DNA from: an uncultured Collinsella sp.
GTDB lineage: Bacteria > Actinomycetota > Coriobacteriia > Coriobacteriales > Coriobacteriaceae
Direction of reading: 5' to 3'
Length of the DNA: 64,000 bases
Assembly: GCA_902497025.1 (NCBI GenBank)
Contig: CABVDJ010000001.1
Location: 1 to 64,000, forward strand
The notes below the pieces were generated by a model, which searched no databases, was not told where the DNA came from, and saw only the letters and a list, made by a program, of their open reading frames with translations. A program made the translations under genes and the position numbers. Shown here piece by piece: positions 53,280-64,000 of this stretch (the stretch's first letter is position 1; every line of letters begins with the position of its first letter).

Positions 53280-54062
53280 TTAACGGGCGCGGGATGTACC
53301 GGCGCTCAGATGATTGATAAGACTTGCCTGGTAGGCGGCACCAAAGCCGTTGTCGATATTGACGACCGAAACGCCACTGGCGCAGGAGTTGAGCATGGCG
53401 AGCAGCGCGGCTACGCCACCAAAGCTCGCGCCGTAGCCCACGCTGGTGGGAACGGCAATGACCGGACAGCTCACCAGGCCGCCGATAACGCTCGCCAGGG
53501 CGCCTTCCATGCCGGCGATGGCGATGACCACCTGCGCCTGGGCAAGTTCCTCGGCATGAGCGAGCAGGCGGTGCAGGCCGGCGACACCCACGTCGTAGAG
53601 GCGGTCGACCTCGTTGCCGTAGAACTCGGCCGTCAGTGCCGCCTCTTCGGCGACGGGCAGGTCGCTCGTGCCGGCGCAGGCGACGACAACGCGTCCGTTA
53701 CCGGTGGGGGAGGGCTTGCCACCCACCAGGGCGAGCTGGGCGTTCGGGGCATATCCCAGGTCGATGCCGTTGCCGAGAAGCTCCGAGGTACGGGCTGCTT
53801 TTTCGCTGTCCAGGCGCGTGACCAGGATGCGCTCCTGACCGGCATCGCGCAGCGCTTCGATAATGGCGGCAATTTGCTCGGCGGTTTTACCGGCGCCGTA
53901 GACAACCTCGCCGGCTCCCTGACGCACCCCGCGCGAAAGATCGAGCTGCGCAAAACCCAGATCGGCGGTTGGCGCCGTCTGGAGGCGCGTGAGGGCGACT
54001 GCCGGGGTGACTACTCCGTCGGCAACATCGCTCAGCAATTGCTCAAGATCTCGCTTATCCAT
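53280..54062 (-). CDS. larB: LarB, nicotinic-acid adenine dinucleotide carboxylase/hydrolase
   Basis: First enzyme of nickel-pincer cofactor synthesis: carboxylates the pyridinium ring of NaAD and hydrolyses the phosphoanhydride. Family motifs: GAGEVVYGAGKTAEQIAAI, VVVACAGTSDLPVAEEAA, DVGVAGLHRLLAH, AGMEGALASVIGGLVSCPVI and PTSVGYGASFGG. 260 residues from ATG 54062 with AAGGGA upstream. larC starts ten bases after its stop. The third pathway gene, larE, is not in the window. Confidence 0.94.
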   Translation of the reverse strand: MDKRDLEQLLSDVADGVVTPAVALTRLQTAPTADLGFAQLDLSRGVRQGAGEVVYGAGKTAEQIAAIIEALRDAGQERILVTRLDSEKAARTSELLGNGIDLGYAPNAQLALVGGKPSPTGNGRVVVACAGTSDLPVAEEAALTAEFYGNEVDRLYDVGVAGLHRLLAHAEELAQAQVVIAIAGMEGALASVIGGLVSCPVIAVPTSVGYGASFGGVAALLAMLNSCASGVSVVNIDNGFGAAYQASLINHLSAGTSRAR

Positions 54063-54106
54063 ATATGTTCCCTTCGACGGCGCAAAGTCTAGCACTCAAA
54101 GGGTAT

Positions 54107-54140
54107 GTTTCCGAACACTAAGACAAAATTGTTCGGAAAC
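54107..54140. promoter_or_regulatory. Perfect 11-bp inverted repeat upstream of larB (probable operator)
   Basis: GTTTCCGAACA (54107-54117) and TGTTCGGAAAC (54130-54140), 12-base spacer, 45 bases before the larB start on the minus strand. A TATAGT on that strand overlaps the outer end, so binding there would block transcription. No copy is visible upstream of larA. Confidence 0.7.
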
Positions 54141-54176
54141 TATAGGACAGACTGATTCTATTGTTAGAAGGATCGA

Positions 54177-54812
54177 CTAGTCGCGCAGGATGATATCCAT
54201 GGCGAGTATCAGGTTGCGCTCGTCGATGGCAAACGGGGCGGCTTCGCGCGTCTTGGGCTTGGCGCAAAACGCGATGCCCGTGCCCGCGGCCTGAATCATG
54301 GGGATGTCGTTGGCGCCGTCGCCGATCGCGACGGTGTGGGCCATGTCGACACCGCACTCAACTGCCCAATCTAGCAGCTGAATGAGCTTGGATTCCTTGG
54401 TCACAATGTCTGCCGCCAGCTTACCCGTGAGCTTGCCGTCCACGACTTCCAGACGGTTGGCCAGGCAAAAATCGATGCCCGCGGCGGCCACGATCTTGTC
54501 GGCGACCTCGTGGAAGCCGCCGCTCACCACGCCGACCTTCCAGCCCTTGCTGTGCGCCGAGCGCACAAGCTCCAGCGCGCCGGGAGTAAACGTCACGCGC
54601 TCAAAGGTGCGCTCGAACACGCTCTCATCCAAGCCGGCAAGCAGCCCCACGCGCTCCTCGAGCGCCTGCTTAAAGTCAAGCTCGCCGCGCATGGCGCGTT
54701 CGGTGATCTGTGCAACTTGCTCTCCCACGCCGGCTTCCTCGCCCAACAGGTCGATGACTTCCTGGTTGATGAGCGTGGAGTCGATATCCATAACGATGAG
54801 GCGTGCAGTCAT
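54177..54812 (-). CDS. serB: Phosphoserine phosphatase
   Basis: HAD-superfamily enzyme, last step of serine synthesis. The nucleophile motif is VMDIDSTLI (DxD), motif II VVSGGF, motif III Lys in the TKESK region and motif IV AIGDGANDIPMI. 211 residues from ATG 54812, with GGAAAGG upstream. No ACT domain, so it is the short form. It is transcribed toward larB with 114 bases between. Confidence 0.94.
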   Translation of the reverse strand: MTARLIVMDIDSTLINQEVIDLLGEEAGVGEQVAQITERAMRGELDFKQALEERVGLLAGLDESVFERTFERVTFTPGALELVRSAHSKGWKVGVVSGGFHEVADKIVAAAGIDFCLANRLEVVDGKLTGKLAADIVTKESKLIQLLDWAVECGVDMAHTVAIGDGANDIPMIQAAGTGIAFCAKPKTREAAPFAIDERNLILAMDIILRD

Positions 54813-55068
54813 GGCGGGCCTTTCCGAGTGCAGTTGTATTGGGGCACATTGTCGCACGCGGCGCGCCTGGGCGACGGCCAGGCCGCGTCAATTGTTTCGT
54901 CTCCGTCAAGTCTTTGGGCAAGAGTTACTTTTTCGCGGTACATCGACACAGGTGCGATAAGATAGAACGCCATGTCCGGCTGCGCGGTTTACGCAGGCTG
55001 GGCAAATCTGTACGACGCCGCCCGGAACGACACGGGGCGGCACAGATCCATAAAGGAGGATCACTGGT

Positions 55069-56856
55069 ATGAGCCAGACCCGTCCCATCGATGAGCATTC
55101 CATGCACACCCGTACCTGCGGCGAGCTTCGCTTCGAGAACGTGGGCGAAGAGGTCACCCTCACCGGTTGGGTGAGCCGTCGCCGCGACCACGGCGGCCTT
55201 ATCTTCTGCGACCTTCGCGACCGCGAGGGCATTACGCAGCTCACCTTCGACCCCGAGCACTCCGATGGCGATGCCTTTAAGATCGCCGAGACCATGCGTC
55301 CCGAGTGGCCCATCAAGATTCACGGCGTCGTGCGCGCCCGTGGCGAGGGGACCACCAACACCAAGCTCGCGACCGGCGAGATCGAGGTCCTGACCGACCA
55401 CGCCGAGGTGCTCAACACGTCCGTCACCCCGCCGTTCCAGATCGAGGACGGCATCGAGACCAGCGAGGACACTCGCCTGCGCTATCGCTATCTGGACCTC
55501 CGCCGTCCCGAGATGATGGCCAACCTCAAGCTGCGCTCCGACTTCACCTTTGCCATTCGCGAGGCGCTGCACAACCGTGAGTTCATGGAGGTCGAGACGC
55601 CCTCCCTGTTCAAGTCTACGCCCGAGGGCGCCCGCGACTTCATCGTCCCCAGCCGCATCCAGCCGGGCAACTTCTACGCCCTGCCGCAGTCCCCGCAGCT
55701 TCTGAAGCAGCTGCTCATGGTCGGTGGCGTCGAGCGCTACTACCAGGTTGCCAAGTGCTTCCGCGACGAGGACCTGCGCGCCGACCGTCAGCCCGAGTTC
55801 ACCCAGGTCGATATCGAGATGTCCTTCGTGGACCAGAACGATGTCATGAGCGCACTCGAGGAGGTTCTTGCCGATGCCTTCGGTCGCATGGGTGTCGAGA
55901 TGCCCACGCCGCTGCGTCGCATGAACTACTGGGAGGCCATGGACACCTATGGCTCCGACAAGCCCGATACCCGCTACGGCATGCACCTGGTCGACCTGAC
56001 CGACATCTTTGCCAACTCCAAGTTCAAGGTCTTCGCGACCGCTGCGAACGAGGAGGGCTCTGTCGTCAAGGCCATCAACGCCAAGGGCGCCGGTGCCTGG
56101 GCGCGTGCCAAGATCGATAAGCTCGCCGGCGTGGCCTCCACGTTTGGCGCCAAGGGCCTGGCCTGGATCGCCTTCCGCGAGGACGGTTCCATCAACAGCC
56201 CCATCGTCAAGTTCTTCTCGGACGAGGAGATGGCGGCTCTGCGCGAGCGCATGGACGTCGAGCCCGGCGACCTTGTGATGTTCGCCGCCGGCCCGCGCCT
56301 GCTTTCTGATGAGATCCTGGGCGGTATGCGTTCGCACATGGCCAATGCGCTCGAGATCAAGCGCGAGGGTCACGACTTCCTGTGGGTCGTCAACTTCCCG
56401 CTGTTCCATTGGGACGAGGATCGCAAGGCCTATGCTGCCGAGCATCAGCCCTTTACCCTGCCGACCGAGACCGACATCGCCAAGATCGAGGCCGATCCGC
56501 TGGCAGCCGGTTCGTGCACCTACGACTTTGTCATGGACGGCTTTGAGGCCGGCGGCGGCGGTATGCGTATCCACAACGCCGAGATGCAGATGTCCATGCT
56601 CAAGCTCCTGGGCTTTACCGAGGAGCGCGCCGAGTCTCAGTTTGGCTTCCTCATGGAGGCCCTCAAGTTTGGTGCGCCCCCGATGGGCGGTTTCGCTCTG
56701 GGTCTGGACCGCGTGTGCATGCTGCTCACCGGTTCCGACTCCATCCGCGACGTCATGGCGTTCCCCAAGACGGCCAGTGGCTCCGACCTTATGTCGGGTG
56801 CTCCGAGTGCCGTTTCCGGCGCCCAGCTCAAGGACGTCAGCCTGCGCCTGATGTAG
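55069..56856 (+). CDS. aspS: Aspartyl-tRNA synthetase
   Basis: Class II synthetase, 595 residues, bacterial type with an inserted GAD domain. OB-fold anticodon domain (VTLTGWVSRRRDHGGLIFCD), motif 2 FRDEDLRADRQPEFTQVDIE, motif 3 GFALGLDRVCMLLTG. AAGGAGGATC precedes the ATG. Whether it is discriminating or also charges tRNA-Asn cannot be told; gatCAB is not in the window. Confidence 0.96.
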   Translation: MSQTRPIDEHSMHTRTCGELRFENVGEEVTLTGWVSRRRDHGGLIFCDLRDREGITQLTFDPEHSDGDAFKIAETMRPEWPIKIHGVVRARGEGTTNTKLATGEIEVLTDHAEVLNTSVTPPFQIEDGIETSEDTRLRYRYLDLRRPEMMANLKLRSDFTFAIREALHNREFMEVETPSLFKSTPEGARDFIVPSRIQPGNFYALPQSPQLLKQLLMVGGVERYYQVAKCFRDEDLRADRQPEFTQVDIEMSFVDQNDVMSALEEVLADAFGRMGVEMPTPLRRMNYWEAMDTYGSDKPDTRYGMHLVDLTDIFANSKFKVFATAANEEGSVVKAINAKGAGAWARAKIDKLAGVASTFGAKGLAWIAFREDGSINSPIVKFFSDEEMAALRERMDVEPGDLVMFAAGPRLLSDEILGGMRSHMANALEIKREGHDFLWVVNFPLFHWDEDRKAYAAEHQPFTLPTETDIAKIEADPLAAGSCTYDFVMDGFEAGGGGMRIHNAEMQMSMLKLLGFTEERAESQFGFLMEALKFGAPPMGGFALGLDRVCMLLTGSDSIRDVMAFPKTASGSDLMSGAPSAVSGAQLKDVSLRLM

Positions 56857-56880
56857 GCAAGCGGCTACATATTGCTTGCA

Positions 56881-56914
56881 ACGAGGGAAGGACGTGTGCC
56901 TTCCCTCGTTTTTT
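56881..56914 (+). terminator. Terminator after aspS
   Basis: Stem ACGAGGGAAGG/CCTTCCCTCGT with 8-base loop and a six-T run. Confidence 0.9.
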
Positions 56915-56955
56915 ATGCGCCGAGATTGTGAGGGTATATAGGGTGACCGGGCGTC

Positions 56956-57157
56956 GCGGAAAGTGCGTCCCGGAATCTGGGTCCAGAACGGGTCGCGCTT
57001 TCCCAAAGGGGGTCCTCTGGGAAAGCGCGACCCAGAATTCGGCAAAATAATGGGGCACAGTTTCCGGTTGAGCTGTCTAACGGAAACTGTGCCCCAGAAT
57101 GAGCACTCAAAACGGGGCAGGCTTTCCGTAACAACTGTCTGGCGGAAAGCCTGCCCC
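56956..57157. repeat. Chain of hairpins (family III), well-conserved copy
   Basis: Three successive perfect hairpins: arms 56990-57005/57018-57033, 57051-57066/57081-57096 and 57114-57128/57143-57157 (15-16 bp), plus an unpaired half-unit at 56956-56973. Arm sequences differ but each has the form GGG...TTTCC/GGAAA...CCC, and 17-base spacers start AGAAT or GAAT and end in A/C before GGG. Located between convergent aspS and the LacI-family gene. Confidence 0.88.
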
Positions 57158-57163
57158 AATTTC

Positions 57164-58180
57164 TTATAGCGAGTCTCTCTGGATCAGCTGCATGTGCATC
57201 ACGGAGGTGGTGGGCTCGGCACCCTTGATCATGTCGAGCGCAATGTTGGCGGCCATGTGGCCTTCTTCGCGCAGGGGCTGGCGGACGGTCGTGAGCGCGG
57301 GGACGCAGCGCGTCGCAATCTCGTGATCGTCGAAGCCGACGACAGAAATGTCCGCCGGAACGGATAGGCCTGCCTCGTTGAGTGCGGTGATGACGCCAGC
57401 CGCGATACGGTCCGATCCGCAGAGCACGCCATCGAAAACAATCTCGCGCGCGAGGATCTGGTGCATGGCCTGATAGCCGTCTCCGTTGTTCCAGCCGGTA
57501 TAGATAACGTTTGCGTCTGGGAGGTCTTCGCCCAAGACGGCGCGGTAGCCGCGCAGGCGGTCGACAACGGCGGGGTTGTCTTGCGGTCCCAACACGGCGA
57601 CGATATCTTTGCGCCCTCGCTCCTTCATAGCGAGCGCTGCAAAGCGTCCGCCCTCTTCGTCGTCAGAGTAGACCGTCGAGAACACATCGCGATAGGGGTG
57701 GCCCTCGAGCTGGCCGCACAACACGGTGGGTACGCCCAGATCGCGCAGCACCTCGAGCAGCTCGCTGCCCTTGTAGGGGGAGACGTCGATCACGGCGTCG
57801 AACGAGCGGCGCTCAAAGTGCTCGCGTGCGCGGTTGCGCTCATGCGTAGAAGACGCCTGCAAGATAACGGGCAGATAGGACGACTCCGACAGTTCCTCGG
57901 TAATGCCGCTCAAAAACTCGCTATAGGTGGGGTCGCTGAAGAGTTCACTTAGGGGCTCGGTCACGAGCACGGCGATGATTTCCGTGCGCCCGACAGCGAG
58001 CGCTCGGCCACGAGCGTTGGGGACAAAATTGACTTCCTTGGCCGCCGCGCGGACGCGCTTTTTGGTTTCCTCGCTAATGCGGGGCGAATCGTTGAGAGCA
58101 CGCGATGCCGTCGAGCGCGACACGCCGGCAGCTGCGGCAACCTCGGCAAGCGTAGGTGCGGTGCGAACTGGTTGGGTCAT
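57164..58180 (-). CDS. LacI-family transcriptional repressor
   Basis: 338 residues. Helix-turn-helix LAEVAAAAGVSRSTASRALN, hinge region and periplasmic-binding-like sugar domain (VIDVSPYKGSELLEVLRDLG, FDGVLCGSDRIAAGVI, VVGFDDHEIATRCVPALTTV). AGGAGAC precedes the ATG. It is divergent from the ebgA-like gene, whose promoter holds three CAACCGGTTG palindromes, as in an ebgR arrangement. The intergenic 58181-58424 shows no further feature I can support. Confidence 0.92.
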   Translation of the reverse strand: MTQPVRTAPTLAEVAAAAGVSRSTASRALNDSPRISEETKKRVRAAAKEVNFVPNARGRALAVGRTEIIAVLVTEPLSELFSDPTYSEFLSGITEELSESSYLPVILQASSTHERNRAREHFERRSFDAVIDVSPYKGSELLEVLRDLGVPTVLCGQLEGHPYRDVFSTVYSDDEEGGRFAALAMKERGRKDIVAVLGPQDNPAVVDRLRGYRAVLGEDLPDANVIYTGWNNGDGYQAMHQILAREIVFDGVLCGSDRIAAGVITALNEAGLSVPADISVVGFDDHEIATRCVPALTTVRQPLREEGHMAANIALDMIKGAEPTTSVMHMQLIQRDSL

Positions 58181-58424
58181 GGCGTCTCCTGGAGAATGCG
58201 GTCGATGTTGTCGCTGATGCGGGCTGGTGCGGATACAGCTTACTATAGTGCGCCTGAACAGCGTTCATGATATCCGGTGACCGGTGTCGTTTTGCAACCA
58301 AGCCGCAATCGAATACGTCTCGTATGGGTGAGATATCAGCGGGCGTGGTGGTTGCCTACGAGCTTAAGAACGATGTCTTGCGCTGAGTTTCGATACTCAG
58401 GGTGACATAAGTGTCGCGGTTGTA

Positions 58425-58521
58425 CAACCGGTTGCACCGTTAACCCGACCAAATCGACCGTTCAGCGGACAACCGGTTGCACAGTATTTTGCATCGCCCG
58501 TAAGATAAGGACAACCGGTTG
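58425..58521. promoter_or_regulatory. Three LacI-type operators at the ebgA promoter
   Basis: Identical palindromes CAACCGGTTG at 58425-58434, 58470-58479 and 58512-58521, 45 and 42 bases apart, close to four helical turns each. The flanks AC-left and CAC-right are the same in all three. The -35 TTGCAC (58477-58482) lies in the second operator, the -10 TAAGAT (58501-58506) precedes the third. Confidence 0.85.
58477..58506 (+). promoter_or_regulatory. Promoter of the ebgA-like gene
   Basis: TTGCAC, 18 bases, TAAGAT, with the ATG about 50 bases downstream. Overlap with the operators indicates repression by the LacI-family protein. Confidence 0.65.
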
Positions 58522-58541
58522 CACAAGAATCACTACGATGA

Positions 58542-61565
<3,024 letters not shown>

Positions 61566-61568
61566 GCC

Positions 61569-62024
61569 ATGCATGTCTTTAACTCGCGCGCCGATTTCGA
61601 CGCTCAGATGAAGTCCGTCAAGAAGTGGATGCGTACCGGCCAGGCGCTCGATGGCGTTGCCGGCCTGCAGCACGACGTGGCGTACTCTATCGGCGACTCG
61701 CTGGTGTATTGGTGGGTGAACGCCCACGAGGCGGTTACTGCCGACCTGGTCGGTCACCGTCGCTACCATGCCGTGCTCGCTCCGCTCGACGGCGACCTGA
61801 CCGTCGAGGTTGCCCCCAAGGCAGGTCTCACCTGCACCCGCGCTTACAGCGATATCGATGATCGCGAGCGCTTTGAGGGGGCGGGGGAGACCGTGACGAT
61901 TCCCGCCGGCGGCGTTGCCGTCGTCGAGATCGACGAGGCTTGCCGTGTTATCGCCGAGGCTTCGGATCCCCGCGTGGTGGTACTGCACGTGACGGTCGAA
62001 GGTTATTCCTTCCCCAACAAGTAG
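61569..62024 (+). CDS. ebgC: YhcH/YjgK/YiaL-family protein, EbgC-like small subunit
   Basis: A cupin-like protein of 151 residues (DUF386 family; the E. coli ebg small subunit has 149). Motifs VAYSIGDSLVYWWVN, HRRYHAVLAPLDGDLTVEVA and FAGAGETVTIPAGG-like (FEGAGETVTIPAGGVAVVEID) fit. TAAGGAGGCATAAGCC precedes the ATG. Known EbgC is needed for full EbgA activity, so the two are probably a heteromer. Confidence 0.88.
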   Translation: MHVFNSRADFDAQMKSVKKWMRTGQALDGVAGLQHDVAYSIGDSLVYWWVNAHEAVTADLVGHRRYHAVLAPLDGDLTVEVAPKAGLTCTRAYSDIDDRERFEGAGETVTIPAGGVAVVEIDEACRVIAEASDPRVVVLHVTVEGYSFPNK

Positions 62025-62165
62025 TATTCGTCCGTTTGGACGTTTGCTTCGCGCCGTTAAGGGGGATGGCTTTGTTGACTCCCTTTTCCCCATTCCCCTT
62101 AGCAGGTGCGCCGTCCGTGTTTGCACTTGCAGCTCGGACGGGTTTAGATGACATTTAATAGATGA

Positions 62166-63641
<1,476 letters not shown>

Positions 63642-63688
63642 CGGCTAGGATTAATCTACGGCTGTGGAATAAATCGATTCCCTTTCCT

Positions 63689-63718
63689 AAGGAGGGGCCT
63701 TACGAGGCCCCTCCTTTT
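63689..63718 (+). terminator. Terminator after the APC permease
   Basis: Perfect 11-bp stem AAGGAGGGGCC/GGCCCCTCCTT with a TTACGA loop and a short T run. Confidence 0.9.
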
Positions 63719-63741
63719 GTGTTTTGGAGCATGGTTTTGGA

Positions 63742-63969
63742 CCCTGTGGTCAAAAAATACCAAATATGAGTACTGTTGCAAAAGAGGTGTCATATTTTTC
63801 GGCCTGCTCTGAGCGAAAATGGGCTCATAATCAATTTATCTAGCCCCCTTTAAAGGGCGTTTGACGGCTTTCAACCTCTTCGAATCGCTCAAAGTAGGCA
63901 ATTTGCTCTCGATTTTGCTGCTACTAAATTGGTGACAGTACTCATATTTGCCACTTTTTGACCACGGGG
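63742..63969. mobile_element. MITE-like element with 34-bp terminal inverted repeats (copy 2)
   Basis: Left end 63742-63775 (CCCTGTGGTCAAAAAATACC onward, ending TGAGTACTG), right end 63936-63969 (CAGTACTCATATTTG...). The ends match those of copy 1, as does the total length (228 against 227 bp), but the core is largely diverged apart from about 25 bases inside the right end. Non-coding. Beyond 63970 the window ends with no other feature. Confidence 0.75.
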
Positions 63970-64000
63970 TATCCGGAGGGGTCCTCGACAAGCATCTAAC

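Noticed and set aside
8473..57157. CRISPR interpretation of the palindromic chains
   Set aside because: Units are palindromic along their whole length with 12-17-base spacers, no cas genes are present, and repeats are not constant.
63970..64000. Start of another family I element (GTCCTCGACA at 63977-63986)
   Set aside because: Only one linker-like string is visible before the window ends; the arms cannot be verified.

Overview
This 64 kb window is GC-rich chromosomal DNA from a Gram-positive actinobacterium. It most resembles the gut genus Collinsella (Coriobacteriia). That identification is an inference from family resemblance: a secretin-less Tad pilus locus, VanRS-like signalling beside a D,D-carboxypeptidase, paired YhgE/Pip proteins, an ebg-type beta-galactosidase, an SD-rich compact layout and many GTG/TTG starts. 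No rRNA or species marker is present.

Layout. 1-8187: a Tad/Flp type IVc pilus operon (TadZ, TadA, TadB, TadC, pilin and pseudopilins, TadE/TadG-like), ending with a DUF192 gene; most genes overlap. 8188-18836: tRNA-Phe, a GH5 protein, then housekeeping genes (rsmI, metG, rsmA, tatD, tRNA-Leu, an SPFH protein, rlmH, proC, serS), plus a 57-residue membrane protein on the minus strand. 19008-24307: an unrecognised small protein, three tandem tRNA-Arg(ACG) genes, a TPR protein, tRNA-Ser(GCT) and a DacA-type carboxypeptidase. 24505-29664: a VanR/VanS-like pair, pstB alone, then a PhoB/PhoR-like pair. 29860-32464: a Wzz/BY-kinase/PHP-phosphatase trio and a GNAT protein. 32667-45916: htpG, two YhgE/Pip membrane proteins, an EamA transporter, an M20 hydrolase, an MFS carrier and hisS. 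46162-54812: ppc, then a nickel-dependent lactate racemase locus (larA and a MIP channel on plus; larB, larC and a TetR regulator on minus, convergent), then serB. 55069-63641: aspS, a LacI-family repressor, ebgA/ebgC-like beta-galactosidase subunits and an APC permease.

How genes work together. The pilus genes form one translationally coupled unit. The lar cluster combines a racemase, two cofactor-maturation proteins (LarB, and a LarC lacking its C-terminal half), a likely lactate channel and a regulator, with a perfect inverted repeat upstream of larB. The ebg cluster has three identical 10-bp palindromes over its promoter. The VanRS-like pair is divergent from the carboxypeptidase, suggesting cell-wall stress control rather than a resistance cassette, because no vanHAX genes are present.

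Most unusual signal. Many intergenic spaces hold long, often perfect inverted repeats of 13-29 bp arms, sometimes nested. Their arm sequences differ from locus to locus while linkers or loops stay constant. I see at least three families (hairpin chains at 8473-8646 and 56956-57157; nested elements at 49011-49137 and 51534-51658; elements with a shared GACCAGAAGGTC core at 34787-34882 and 40180-40276). Two 227/228-bp elements with 34-bp terminal inverted repeats (14551-14777, 63742-63969) are a separate MITE-like family.
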